Assembly (NCBI GenBank): GCA_002353635.1
Contig: DEKA01000048.1
Location: 1-37,002, forward strand
DNA: 37,002 bases
DNA from: Lachnospiraceae bacterium UBA2734
Lineage (GTDB): Bacteria; Bacillota; Clostridia; Lachnospirales; Lachnospiraceae
Direction of reading: 5' to 3'
Position numbers and translations under genes: made by a program. The notes under the pieces were generated by a model. That model saw nothing but the letters and a program-made list of their open reading frames with translations, had not been told where the DNA came from and made no database searches. Of the stretch, positions 24,092 to 33,133 are shown piece by piece. Within the stretch, counting starts at the first letter, position 1. Every line of letters begins with the position of its first letter.

Positions 24092-24946
24092 CTAAAATGA
24101 AACCTTATTACACCGACTTTGCATTTTTATTTCTTCCAGCCACTGTACTGACAGCTCAAACCATAATGCCACATGCGAATCTGAAAGTCTCCCTTTATCC
24201 GGATCATCAAGGTCTGCCGTTGCAAGTGACATTCCATGCGGACCCTTCGGAAATATGTGTAATTCCGTTGGTACATGATGTTCAATAAGGGTCTGTGCAA
24301 AGTCGAGAGATGACTGCACCGGCACCTCTTCATCCTGCACAGTGTGCCAGAGAAATGCAGGCGGAGTATCCTTCGTCACATATTTGCGGACACTGAAATA
24401 TTCATAAAGTTCACTGCTGTCTCCGCAGAGGCATTTCACGAGATCTTTGCCGTCAAATGCATGAAGATCAGTCACCGCATATCCCAGAATCATTGCATCT
24501 GGTCTGATCCTCCTCTGCTCTTCTGTTTTGAAAAGGTCCGGATCATTCCAGTGCACTCCGAGTGATGCACACAGATGCCCTCCTGCTGAAAAACCTGCCA
24601 CGGCAATGAAATCCGGTCTTCCTTCCTGTATATTGTTCTCTCTTACGGTTCGCATCGCCCAAGCAAGCTGCCGCAGCGGGAGCGTTCCAAGAGGGGCATC
24701 CTGCATATCCGCCGTGTAATCCAGTACATAGGTCTGATACCCTGCTCTTGCGTAGGCATCAGCTACAGGCCAGTCTTCCCGCGGGCTTTTCCAGATATAT
24801 GCACCGCCGGCACATACGATAACCGCACCTTTTCTCCGGCCGGGCGTTAATCTGTACAGCAACCTGGAATTCAGCTCATTATTGACATATTCATGAATTG
24901 CAAAGGGATCCTGCCCATGCCAGAATGAGTGCAATGATTCAGACAT
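24092..24946 (-). CDS. Alpha/beta hydrolase (esterase-like), end of uronate operon
   Basis: The 284-residue protein has the alpha/beta hydrolase pattern: oxyanion-side CAGGAYIW near residue 45, nucleophile elbow GFSAGGH, later Asp in the QDEEVPVQ region and His in GPHGMS. It resembles acetylxylan/feruloyl-type esterases that work on plant-polysaccharide side groups, and no signal peptide is present, so it would act on imported oligosaccharides or sugar esters in the cytoplasm. It follows uxaC by about 50 bp, suggesting co-transcription. The start is ambiguous: ATG at 24946 or a GTG seven codons earlier. Confidence 0.8.
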   Translation of the reverse strand: MSESLHSFWHGQDPFAIHEYVNNELNSRLLYRLTPGRRKGAVIVCAGGAYIWKSPREDWPVADAYARAGYQTYVLDYTADMQDAPLGTLPLRQLAWAMRTVRENNIQEGRPDFIAVAGFSAGGHLCASLGVHWNDPDLFKTEEQRRIRPDAMILGYAVTDLHAFDGKDLVKCLCGDSSELYEYFSVRKYVTKDTPPAFLWHTVQDEEVPVQSSLDFAQTLIEHHVPTELHIFPKGPHGMSLATADLDDPDKGRLSDSHVALWFELSVQWLEEIKMQSRCNKVSF

Positions 24947-24997
24947 CTCTCCTTGTTTCCCCCTCACCTCTTACAAGCTCCAAGAAGCTCAAATCCT

Positions 24998-26422
24998 TCA
25001 GGCTTTGACATGAAAACCAAAGAATTTATTCACATTGTTGAAGCAGACGTCCTCAATGACCTCCTTCAGGTTCTCTTCCGAACCGAAGTACTCGCCCCGC
25101 TCACACAGTTCTCCCAGGTAATTGCAGAAGACTCTGCGATAAAGCTCATGACGGGGATAAGAAATAAATGATCTTGAATCCGTCAGCATACCCACGGAAA
25201 GCGACACAGGATATAGATTTGCGCATGAACGAAACTGTCTGTCAATGCCGAACTGCTGATCATTAAACCACCACGGAGCTCCCAATTGTACTTTTGCAGG
25301 CGTCTTGTTGTCACAGAATCCTGCTGCCAGAACGGCCCATGTCTCGATCTTTGTGCCATCCAGGGGATAAATGATGGTTTTAGGCAGTTCTCCCGCAATC
25401 GTCAGGCGGTTAAGAAGCTCGCCAACAGAAGTAACGGAGCACTGGTCATCCGTGCAGTCAAATCCAGTCGACTGGCCGACATTCTGAACACCCGTAGTAT
25501 TGGCATCCAGATAGGTGCCGATATGGAGCTGCATCACATAACCATTCCTGTTGTACAGGCGTCCCATCTCATACAGAAAAGCACTCTGATACTGATCCAC
25601 CTCATGAACACTCAGTTTCTCATTTCTTCTGGTCTTTTCAAAAATCCTCTCAATTTCATCATCGGTATAATCCACAAAGGTAAAATGCGGTATGCCATCA
25701 TCTGAGACAGTTGTACCTGTCACCTTCTGAAAATACTGCAGGCGCTTCTCCAACGCGTCCAGCATATCCTTAAAATGATGAATCGGCGTATTAGCAGCTT
25801 CCGACAATGTATGCAGATACGCATCAAATGTCGGTCTCTCCAGGAACATTGCCTGATCCGGTCTGAATGCTGTAATCACCTTTGTCTTCACTGAAGGGTC
25901 TGCAGCGAGCTTCTTATGCCATTGCAGGTCATCAACAGGATCTTCTGTTGTTGAAACCAGCCGGACATTTGAATGCTCCATGCACCACTGTCTTGTCATG
26001 TGCTGCTCGTGGATCATCTTTTTTGTCTTTTGGTAGATTTCTTCTGCATTCTCGCCGGTCAGAGGTTCATCAATGCCAAAATACCTTTTCAGCTCCAGTG
26101 CACACCAGATAAAAATCGGATTGCCGACCATCTTCGGCAGAACTTTAGCAAAAGCAAGGTATTTATCATGGAAAGAAGTTTCTTTGCCGGTAATGTATTT
26201 CTCGTCGATGCCAAAGCAGCGCATTGCGCGCCATTTATAATGGTCGCCCTCAAGCCACATTTCACCGAGATCTTCAAATTCCTTATTCTCATACATATCT
26301 TTCGGAGAGATATGGCAGTGATAATCGATGATGGGCATCTTCTCCGCATATTTATGATAAAGTTCTCTTCCCGTTTCATTCGTCAGAAACAGTTCTTCTG
26401 AAAATCTATTCTGCAGCTTCAT
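24998..26422 (-). CDS. uxaC: Glucuronate isomerase
   Basis: The 474-residue enzyme of the amidohydrolase superfamily interconverts glucuronate/fructuronate and galacturonate/tagaturonate. The metal-binding IIDYHCHISP (H35, H37), the EHSNVRLVSTTEDP segment, YPLDGTKIETWAVLAAG and LTDSRSF are characteristic. A GGAG site lies before the ATG at 26422; the longer in-frame start has none. It gives the strongest clue that this cluster handles hexuronates. Confidence 0.96.
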   Translation of the reverse strand: MKLQNRFSEELFLTNETGRELYHKYAEKMPIIDYHCHISPKDMYENKEFEDLGEMWLEGDHYKWRAMRCFGIDEKYITGKETSFHDKYLAFAKVLPKMVGNPIFIWCALELKRYFGIDEPLTGENAEEIYQKTKKMIHEQHMTRQWCMEHSNVRLVSTTEDPVDDLQWHKKLAADPSVKTKVITAFRPDQAMFLERPTFDAYLHTLSEAANTPIHHFKDMLDALEKRLQYFQKVTGTTVSDDGIPHFTFVDYTDDEIERIFEKTRRNEKLSVHEVDQYQSAFLYEMGRLYNRNGYVMQLHIGTYLDANTTGVQNVGQSTGFDCTDDQCSVTSVGELLNRLTIAGELPKTIIYPLDGTKIETWAVLAAGFCDNKTPAKVQLGAPWWFNDQQFGIDRQFRSCANLYPVSLSVGMLTDSRSFISYPRHELYRRVFCNYLGELCERGEYFGSEENLKEVIEDVCFNNVNKFFGFHVKA

Positions 26423-26514
26423 CCTTGTATCTCCTGTCTGCAAGTCATCCAACACATTCTACGTCTCGCATCCCGGCTTAAATCCGAATGCGACGATACC
26501 ACATTACATGACAT

Positions 26515-26545
26515 ATACCGAAAAAGAAGGCTTTCTTTCTGGTAT
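26515..26545 (-). promoter_or_regulatory. Stem-loop between the SDR gene and uxaC
   Basis: ATACC (26515-26519) pairs with GGTAT (26541-26545), extended by A-rich/T-rich pairing inside. It lies 5 bp after the SDR stop codon. There is no T-run on the minus strand, so it is more likely a processing or stability element within the operon. Confidence 0.35.
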
Positions 26546-26550
26546 CTCTA

Positions 26551-27351
26551 TCAGAATCCGATCAATGCACCGCCGTCTACCGGTATGCACGAACCCGAAA
26601 TATAGCGTGCCGCTTTAGAGCACAGGAAGGCTGCAGTCATGCCGACATCCATTGGATCTCCGACTGATTTAGCCGGAATTCTTCCCATAATCTTGGCAAG
26701 ACGCGGCGGATCATTATCTACCGCCTTATGGAACATCGGTGTATCGATCCAGCCAGGTGCGATCGCATTTACTGTAATACCGTACTCTGCCAGCTCAGCA
26801 GTCAGCGTATGAATCATGCCCAGATACCCTGCCTTAGCAGTAGAGTAGCCACACACCTGCGGCTGCCCGATATAGGATGTCATTGATGCCTGAAAAAGAA
26901 TTCTGCCATGTTTCTGTTCTTTCAGATAAGGCACAACTGCCTTCGTCATCGCAAAAGCACCTACCAACTGGACATCCAATACATTGCGGTAATCATCTAC
27001 TGACATGTCCCAGATGAACTTCTTGCAATGATTTCCGGCATTGTTAACCAGAATTGTGACCTTTCCAAAATCTTCAACGATGCGCTTAACAACTGCATCT
27101 GACTCTTCCGTCTTCGCGATATCATGCTGATAGAATCTGACAGCATCGCCGAACTCTTTCAGTACTTCCTTTGCCTTAGAGGGTTCTGCGCGGCTGATCA
27201 CTGCAACCTTTGCTCCTGCCGATACAAGGCACCTTGTGATAGCAAGTCCTAAGCCCGTAGCGCCACCAGTGACAATGGCAACCTCGCCAGTCAGGTCATA
27301 CCACTTCTGCATACTAAAACTTTTCTTTTCCTCTTCTGTAAATGCACCCAT
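26551..27351 (-). CDS. SDR-family dehydrogenase/reductase in the uronate operon
   Basis: The 266-residue protein has the Rossmann glycine motif TGGATGLG (28-35), NNAG (103-106), and catalytic S156, Y169 and K173 (YSTAK). It would reduce a ketone or oxidise an alcohol with NAD(P)H. Given the neighbours UxaC and split altronate dehydratase and the absence of UxaB/UxuB, it may reduce tagaturonate or fructuronate, but this is inference; gluconate-5-dehydrogenase-like activity is an alternative. AAAGAGG precedes the ATG. A 141-bp gap separates it from the dehydratase gene. Confidence 0.85.
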   Translation of the reverse strand: MGAFTEEEKKSFSMQKWYDLTGEVAIVTGGATGLGLAITRCLVSAGAKVAVISRAEPSKAKEVLKEFGDAVRFYQHDIAKTEESDAVVKRIVEDFGKVTILVNNAGNHCKKFIWDMSVDDYRNVLDVQLVGAFAMTKAVVPYLKEQKHGRILFQASMTSYIGQPQVCGYSTAKAGYLGMIHTLTAELAEYGITVNAIAPGWIDTPMFHKAVDNDPPRLAKIMGRIPAKSVGDPMDVGMTAAFLCSKAARYISGSCIPVDGGALIGF

Positions 27352-27492
27352 TCCATGCCTCTTTATTTCTTTATGATCAGAATATTATTCTGTGCTATTC
27401 GAAGTATCGGATCCCTTGCAGCCATCGTATTCATCAGTCCGTCATGTATTCAGATCATTCCCGCGAAGCGATTTTGCTGCTCCTATAAGAAA

Positions 27493-28728
27493 TCATTTCG
27501 CCTCACATCTGTGCGCAACGCCGCTGTTATTCTGGTATTTATAGGGAATATAGAATTCTCTGTGTCCCATCTCCTCGGATTTGGTGAGCTTTCCTGACGC
27601 TATTTTGAAAACGTAAGAAGCCAGTAAATTGGCCATATCCTCCAGTGACTTGCTGCCATCCAGGACAGGGCTTGCATCAAACTCCATATCTTCTGACATT
27701 CTCTGGAATGTATCATGATTGCCTGTGATCTTGATACAGGGACCAACGGCACTTCCCACGACATTGCCCCTCCCCGTCACCAGAAAGACCAGATGTGCGC
27801 CGCAGCTTACGAGATCCATTAATCCTTCGCTGTCATTTGGATTCGTAATGCCGAACTGCATCCAATATGGATCCGGTGTGGAATCCAAAAGCCACAGTCC
27901 GCTGTGCTCAGGTCTCTGCGAAACCTTCAGCACACCCTGAATTGGCCTTGTTCCGCTCTTGACCAAAGCGCCCATGGATTTCTCTTCGATTGTGGAAAGA
28001 CCTCCGGCAAAATTGCCAGGACTCACTGAATACTGATGAACACTCCTGCAGTATTCCAGGGCCTTATCATAAGTGTCCGAAATGTCTTTCTTCGCTTTGT
28101 CGTCAACGCCCCTCTTCACAAGCATATCTTTGAGGCCGATCGCTTCCACAATCTCCTCAAAAATGGCTGTCCCTCTCTGATCCACCAGGTGATCAAAAAA
28201 TCTGCCGACTAAAGCATTTCCGGCAAGTCCTGACGTATAATCCGAGCCTCCGCACTCTGCTCCGATGACCAGATCGCTAAGCGTCATAGAGACTCTCTTC
28301 GTGTTCTTAAGCTGCTTCAGTGCCCATTCGACCCAGGCAGATCCTTTTTCTATAGTCGATCTCGTCCCGCCTTCATTCTGAATAAACATCCAGGAGGCGA
28401 GCTTGCCTTCATTTGCTGCAATATCTGCCAGCCATTCCGGCTGAATGTATTCACATCCAAGACCAACAGCCAGAACAGCGCCCACATTCGGATGGCGGAT
28501 GAGGCTGATCAGGAGATTGACTGCATACTGATTATCCGTACATCCATCAAATCCCACCAGTTCCGTATCCTGTGAATGCGTTCTCTCAACAATCTCTCTG
28601 GCGACGAATTCCGAGCACTTAACGGTGTAAATCACCAGTACTCTGTTGCGGATGCCCGGTTTTCCATTCTTTCGGAAGTAGCCCCGAAATGTCTTATTTT
28701 CAATGTCTTTCATCGGCTGCTCACTCAT
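27493..28728 (-). CDS. UxaA-family dehydratase, large (C-terminal) subunit
   Basis: The 411-residue protein corresponds to the catalytic part of altronate/galactarate dehydratase: GIRNRVLVIYTVKCSE at the N-terminus, GAECGGSDYTSGLAGN in the middle and cysteine-containing loops for metal binding. UxaA in enterobacteria is one chain; here the SAF portion is a separate gene, as in SuyAB sulfolactate lyase and many Firmicute enzymes. ATG at 28728 overlaps the SAF gene stop (ATGAGTGA), implying coupled translation. Altronate is the most likely substrate given uxaC; sulfolactate is a less likely alternative. Confidence 0.9.
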   Translation of the reverse strand: MSEQPMKDIENKTFRGYFRKNGKPGIRNRVLVIYTVKCSEFVAREIVERTHSQDTELVGFDGCTDNQYAVNLLISLIRHPNVGAVLAVGLGCEYIQPEWLADIAANEGKLASWMFIQNEGGTRSTIEKGSAWVEWALKQLKNTKRVSMTLSDLVIGAECGGSDYTSGLAGNALVGRFFDHLVDQRGTAIFEEIVEAIGLKDMLVKRGVDDKAKKDISDTYDKALEYCRSVHQYSVSPGNFAGGLSTIEEKSMGALVKSGTRPIQGVLKVSQRPEHSGLWLLDSTPDPYWMQFGITNPNDSEGLMDLVSCGAHLVFLVTGRGNVVGSAVGPCIKITGNHDTFQRMSEDMEFDASPVLDGSKSLEDMANLLASYVFKIASGKLTKSEEMGHREFYIPYKYQNNSGVAHRCEAK

Positions 28729-29050
28729 AAACCGTGTCCTTTGGTGCTCCTGTGTGTTCGTCCATGGCGCTGGACCTCTCATCGTAATTGGAAGCCATAT
28801 TGTGCAGGTGAACCCAGCTTCCTTTCTGAATCTGCGCCGTTGCGTGCCCGATCACAATTCCGTATTTGACTATGTCCGCGCCTTTAGCAATCCCGCACAG
28901 TGCAATCTTATGTCCTTTAGGGATGGCATCAATCGCCTCTATTTCTTTAAGAGCGGATTCTCCTATGACCGGCACCAGCTCACCCTTTTCGATGGTTTCC
29001 AGTGCAACAGCGACGTTATCTTTCGAATTGATTACATATGCGTTTTTCAT
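28721..29050 (-). CDS. UxaA-family dehydratase, small SAF-domain subunit
   Basis: The 109-residue SAF protein (MKNAYVINSKDNVAVALETI, then PKGHKIALCGIAKGADIVKYG split over the domain core, ending near HLHNM) matches the N-terminal module of altronate dehydratase. It pairs with the large subunit encoded immediately downstream with an 8-bp overlap. Its end, about 20 residues past the SAF core, is polar. Confidence 0.9.
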   Translation of the reverse strand: MKNAYVINSKDNVAVALETIEKGELVPVIGESALKEIEAIDAIPKGHKIALCGIAKGADIVKYGIVIGHATAQIQKGSWVHLHNMASNYDERSSAMDEHTGAPKDTVYE

Positions 29051-29085
29051 AGGCTCCAGAAAGTCCTTTTAGAAAACCTGTACTC

Positions 29086-29796
29086 TCACAGAATGCCAAA
29101 CACCTTAAAGGCTTCTGTAGCGCTCATACCACCCTCGATGGCTTTTCTTACCTTCTTCTCACCGCTGGCTTTGATAAGTGCCTTCTCCAGAACCTCATTC
29201 ATCGCTTTTCTGGGAATGACCAATACACCGTCGATATCACCGAAAATAAGATCGCCGTCATGCACCGTCACCTGCCCGATCTCAATCGTGCAGCGCATAT
29301 CACACACATAGGTTCTTATCGAACTGTCCTGTGCCCAGCACTGCCTGCAGAAAACAGGGAAATTCTGGGAGAGAACCTGCGGTGTGTCTCTGGAATAACC
29401 ATCCAGCACCGCGCCGGCCGCTCCTCTTGTCTTTGCTGTTGCTGTCAGGAGCTCACCCCACAGCGCTGAGTTATGTGCCCCCGTCGCAACATACACTTCA
29501 TTCGACTTCAGCTGATCCAGAGCCTCGGTAAGATACCCGAACGGCTTCTTTGGAGGTTCAAAGACGTCGTTTTCCAGAATGGTGCATGCATATCCGGCAA
29601 TCTTTAAGCGGTTGTCCGCCTGCTGCCTGTCAATGTAAGCATCCGCAGGTACCAGTGCTTCCAGCGGTCGGATCTCTGACGGAAGGAACTGGTGGTTATA
29701 CCCCATCTGATCAAGAATATCTCCGACAACCGGGGTATACAGCTTCTCTTTCATAAGAGAAAACATTTCTTCATCGTTATGCCATAACTGAGCCAT
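29086..29796 (-). CDS. RraA-family protein (putative HMG/keto-acid aldolase)
   Basis: The 236-residue protein shows the RraA/HMG-aldolase fold markers RGAAGAVLDGYSRD (124-137, with R136 and D137 in the active site) and DGDLIFGDIDGVLVIP. Members that keep the Arg-Asp pair are class II pyruvate aldolases or oxaloacetate decarboxylases, unlike the RNase E inhibitor RraA. In this operon it might cleave the 2-keto-3-deoxy product of the dehydratase, for which no KdgA is present; that is inferred. AGGAGG precedes the ATG, 16 bp after dctM. Confidence 0.85.
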   Translation of the reverse strand: MAQLWHNDEEMFSLMKEKLYTPVVGDILDQMGYNHQFLPSEIRPLEALVPADAYIDRQQADNRLKIAGYACTILENDVFEPPKKPFGYLTEALDQLKSNEVYVATGAHNSALWGELLTATAKTRGAAGAVLDGYSRDTPQVLSQNFPVFCRQCWAQDSSIRTYVCDMRCTIEIGQVTVHDGDLIFGDIDGVLVIPRKAMNEVLEKALIKASGEKKVRKAIEGGMSATEAFKVFGIL

Positions 29797-29812
29797 TTGT
29801 TTATGCCTCCTG

Positions 29813-31114
29813 TCAGTACATCATATTCGGCAGCCACATGAAGGCCTGAGGGAAATACGTCAGGATGAGCAGTGCCACACCCATTACGATATAGAATGGA
29901 ATCATCGCCTTCGACAGCTTCTCGATCTTGATGCCGGAAATAGCTGATCCAATAAACAGTGTAGATCCAACAGGCGGTGTGAGAAGTCCAATACCAAGAT
30001 TCAGCACCATTACAACACCCAGCTGAATCGGAGAAAGCCCCAGCTGCATCCAAATCGGAAGAATGACGGGTGTCAGCATCAGAATCAGGCACGCCATCTC
30101 AATAAAGCAGCCAAGGATCAGCATCAGAACATTCAGCATGAGCAGAATAGCGATCTTATTAGAAGTAATGCTGAACAGTGCAGAAGTCACCATGGTCGGA
30201 ATCTGAAGGTAAGTCAGGAGGTAAGTGAATGCACCGGATACACCGATCAGAATCAGCACCTTGCCCAGCATCAATGTAACTCTATTGAAGATCGCGGGGA
30301 TCTCACGAATCTTGAATCCCTTGTAAATAAATGCGCCGACAATCAGGGACCAGACAACAGCTACTGCAGCTGACTCTGTTGTAGTGAAGACACCGGCAAT
30401 AACGCCGACAACAACGATGAGCACTGCGAGAAGGCCCCAAATCGCATTAAGGAAGGATTTGCCGCACGCCTTCGGACTGAATCTTCCAGTCACAGGAATG
30501 TCATGCTTCTTTGAGTAGTACCAGGAATAAATCATCAGAACAATGGATAAGACAGCACCGGGAATATAGCCTGCTACAAAGAGCTGTCCAATCGATACCG
30601 TTGTTACACCTGCAGCTGCCAGTGTATAGATGACCATGTTCTGTGACGGAGGAACCAGAATTCCTTCGACAGAAGATGCCATTGTCAGTGCAGTAGAGAA
30701 CGGTCTGTCGTATCCCTGCTCCTCCATCATCTTGATCTCAATGGGTCCAAGAGAGGCACAGTCAGCGGAGGATGATCCGGAAATGCCGCCGAAGAAAAAA
30801 GATGCAACTACGTTGACCATGGCGGCACCGCCGCGCACCCAACCGACCAGTTCCTTAGAGAAGTCGATCAGCTTGTCCGTAACGCCGCCGGAACTCATCA
30901 ATTCGCCCATAGTAATAAAGAAGGGAACGGCGAGTAATGTATAGGAATTCAGATTTGACACAAATTTCAGTGCCATCTGCATCGGATTGATGCCAAGATA
31001 AATAAAGTCAACCAGTGACGCTACGCCAATGGCGTAGACGATCGGCACGCGCAGAAAGATCAGGCCGATAAAGACGATCATTAATAATGCTGTTGCAATT
31101 GCTGTCGTACTCAT
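29813..31114 (-). CDS. dctM: TRAP transporter large permease (DctM-type)
   Basis: The 433-residue protein has about 12 hydrophobic segments with the DctM markers GISGSSSADCASLG (116-129 region), VEGILVPPSQNMVIY and the C-terminal GLLTPPVGSTLF. It forms the Na+-coupled channel of a tripartite ATP-independent periplasmic transporter. Its start overlaps the dctQ stop by four bases (ATGA), fixing the pair as one translational unit. Confidence 0.95.
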   Translation of the reverse strand: MSTTAIATALLMIVFIGLIFLRVPIVYAIGVASLVDFIYLGINPMQMALKFVSNLNSYTLLAVPFFITMGELMSSGGVTDKLIDFSKELVGWVRGGAAMVNVVASFFFGGISGSSSADCASLGPIEIKMMEEQGYDRPFSTALTMASSVEGILVPPSQNMVIYTLAAAGVTTVSIGQLFVAGYIPGAVLSIVLMIYSWYYSKKHDIPVTGRFSPKACGKSFLNAIWGLLAVLIVVVGVIAGVFTTTESAAVAVVWSLIVGAFIYKGFKIREIPAIFNRVTLMLGKVLILIGVSGAFTYLLTYLQIPTMVTSALFSITSNKIAILLMLNVLMLILGCFIEMACLILMLTPVILPIWMQLGLSPIQLGVVMVLNLGIGLLTPPVGSTLFIGSAISGIKIEKLSKAMIPFYIVMGVALLILTYFPQAFMWLPNMMY

Positions 31115-31596
31115 TTCTTTTCAAGCCTCCTCGTCCACTGTGTGATCAATGCAAAGATATAGGCAACACCGGTAACCGGAAGGGAGAGATACATATAGGC
31201 ATACCGGATGTTAATACCTGCCATCGTGTTAGTTCTTGACTGGATCATCAGCTGAATGCCGTAAATAATCATGAAAACAGCAAATGCCAGCACGCAAATC
31301 GTTGCAAGTATATCTGTAGCAAAAAGGGCTCCTTTGGACATCTTTTCATCAAACATCGTTACTTTCAGATGCTCATCCGTCCGCAGAACCAGGGAAGATC
31401 CAAGAATACTCATCCATGTCAGCAAGAAAAGAGATAGAGGCTCGCCCCACATAGGAGAATTGTGCAGGACATAACGGCCAATAAAAATGTAGAAAACGAT
31501 CGCAATCAAGGCACCCAACATGGCTGCACAGGCATACTCGATTGTTTTAAAGATCGCCTTGTCGATCGGTTTCCAGAAATCAATAAATTTATCCAT
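31111..31596 (-). CDS. dctQ: TRAP transporter small permease (DctQ-type)
   Basis: The 161-residue protein has four hydrophobic segments, the WGEPLSLFLLTWMSILGSSL core motif and a basic C-terminus, as in DctQ/SiaQ. It joins DctM and the binding protein DctP. GGAGGG precedes the ATG, directly after an attenuator-like hairpin. Confidence 0.93.
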   Translation of the reverse strand: MDKFIDFWKPIDKAIFKTIEYACAAMLGALIAIVFYIFIGRYVLHNSPMWGEPLSLFLLTWMSILGSSLVLRTDEHLKVTMFDEKMSKGALFATDILATICVLAFAVFMIIYGIQLMIQSRTNTMAGINIRYAYMYLSLPVTGVAYIFALITQWTRRLEKK

Positions 31597-31613
31597 AGGC
31601 CCTCCAATAAAAA

Positions 31614-31645
31614 GGGGGCGCTGCGTATATAATCACAGCACCCCC
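31614..31645 (-). terminator. Attenuator-type hairpin between dctP and dctQ
   Basis: GGGGG-C-GCTG pairs with CAGC-A-CCCCC (one internal mismatch) and is followed on the minus strand by TTTTTATT, immediately before the dctQ ribosome site. This resembles an intrinsic terminator that leaks, which would keep binding-protein mRNA in excess over permease mRNA. The rest of the 31597-31730 gap shows nothing else. Confidence 0.7.
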
Positions 31646-31730
31646 TGCTGCTCACTTCGCAGCTGTATTTGTTGTTGCATCATCAGGTGTCAGGACTAAA
31701 GCTGTCACTGCAGTGTAAGATTGACCAATT

Positions 31731-32858
31731 TTAGTTATAATCTCCGCTCTGGAGCTTTTTGATCATCTCCTGCTGATCAGACGGATAGGAATCATATACG
31801 CTCTGGCATGCGTTCTGCCACTTATCAAGATCAGAAACCTCGATCTCCGTCACGCCCTTATCCTTGAAAGAATCAAATGCGTCCTGCTCCTGCTTCTGGT
31901 TGTACTCATAGCATGCCTTGGATGCTGCATCTGCGGCCTGCTTCATCCAGCCCTGCTGCTCTTCTGTGAGAGAGTTCCACTTATCCTTATTCATAAGGAT
32001 GACACCGCAGCCAAATGTGTGTGCATCGGGAATGAAATACGGAGCAACCTCGTTATAAGAATTGGAGAGATAAGATGTTACGCCATTCTCTGCACCATCT
32101 ACAACACCCGACTGAAGAGAGGTATAAAGTTCAGAATAAGCGATAGGTGTAGCTGATGCGCCGAGCGCTTTCATCGTATTCACCATCAGATCTGTCTCAG
32201 GAACACGGATCTTGAGGCCCTTCATCATATCCAGTGTGAATTCTGAGGGCTTTCCAAGTTTGTCATACGCATCCTTTGTGAGGAAGAGAGATCTGGGTCC
32301 TTCAACCATCCATCCAAGAGCAATATATCCGCAGTCATCCTTGTCCACAGAATCCAGCAGTTCCTGGCCAAGATTGGATGTCGCCATCTCATTGAACTGA
32401 TCCATGTCTTTAAACATGTAGGGAAGTCCGGTAAGGGAAATAGTAGGTGCACCATAGTTGGAAAGAGACGAGGCATTGCCACGGAAAATATCGAGCGTGC
32501 CCATCTGGATGCCCTGCATTGAGGTCTTCTCATCGCCGAGCGTTCCATTCTCGTAGAGCTGTACAGTGATCTGTCCGCCGGAAAGGTCATTGATCTGTTT
32601 AACGAATTCCTTGGCACCAACTGTTGCTCCGTAGTCATCGCCGTTTACTTCAGACCAGCGAAGAACAATATTGCTGCCCGATGAAGATGTCGAGGGTGCT
32701 GCCGCCTCTGCTGTCTGTGTGCTGGCAGCCGTCGCAGTTGAACTGCTGGCACCAGAAGACTGGCTCGTGGACTGTGAAGTTCCTGATGAGCTACCGCATG
32801 CTGCCAGCGATGCCGCCATCAGTGCAGCCATTACCCCTGCTAAAACCTTTTTCCTCAT
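31731..32858 (-). CDS. dctP: TRAP transporter substrate-binding lipoprotein (DctP-type)
   Basis: The 375-residue protein starts with a lysine-rich signal and the lipobox LAAC (Cys21), followed by a Ser/Thr/Ala linker (about 22-55). The solute-binding domain has GLKIRVPE, with the conserved Arg, and ELYTSLQSGVVDGAEN. It would be anchored outside the membrane and bind sugar acids; a uronate is inferred from the operon. ATG at 32858 is chosen for AGGAGG and the signal sequence. It is the promoter-proximal gene. Confidence 0.95.
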   Translation of the reverse strand: MRKKVLAGVMAALMAASLAACGSSSGTSQSTSQSSGASSSTATAASTQTAEAAAPSTSSSGSNIVLRWSEVNGDDYGATVGAKEFVKQINDLSGGQITVQLYENGTLGDEKTSMQGIQMGTLDIFRGNASSLSNYGAPTISLTGLPYMFKDMDQFNEMATSNLGQELLDSVDKDDCGYIALGWMVEGPRSLFLTKDAYDKLGKPSEFTLDMMKGLKIRVPETDLMVNTMKALGASATPIAYSELYTSLQSGVVDGAENGVTSYLSNSYNEVAPYFIPDAHTFGCGVILMNKDKWNSLTEEQQGWMKQAADAASKACYEYNQKQEQDAFDSFKDKGVTEIEVSDLDKWQNACQSVYDSYPSDQQEMIKKLQSGDYN

Positions 32859-32944
32859 TTTTGAACCCTCCTTGTTATTGAATGCCTTCAAATATGCAAT
32901 ATAGCATATTTAATTTTTCTTGTTTTATTGTCACATTCAATAAT

Positions 32945-32954
32945 AAAACGTTTT
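32945..32954. promoter_or_regulatory. AAAACGTTTT palindrome, candidate LacI-type operator (left)
   Basis: The 10-bp palindrome with central CG is typical of LacI/GalR-family sites and lies about 10-19 bp downstream of the expected dctP transcription start. An identical site lies exactly 200 bp away at the divergent promoter. Confidence 0.65.
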
Positions 32955-32969
32955 TGTTATCATGAGAAC

Positions 32970-32998
32970 ATATTACCTTTAAGCTAAATGTGAGTCAA
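32970..32998 (-). promoter_or_regulatory. Promoter of the TRAP/uronate operon
   Basis: On the minus strand TTGACT (complement of 32993-32998) and TAATAT (complement of 32970-32975) are 17 bp apart, near consensus. The leader is about 105 nt. The 32859-33262 stretch between the divergent genes contains the two promoters and their operators and no other ORF. Confidence 0.8.
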
Positions 32999-33133
32999 CA
33001 TCTTCACACTATTTTAGTCGTTTTAGTTCAATTATTTGTGTGTTTTGTCCTTTGATATCCTTCTTAATTTGTCTAAATCATGGATTAAATACCACTGCAT
33101 ACTATTTTTGAATTGTTTTGAGGGGATTTCTGC

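Noticed and set aside
32945..32954. CcpA catabolite (cre) site
   Set aside because: The palindrome lacks the TG and CA ends of the cre consensus. A LacI-type operator tied to the local regulator fits better.
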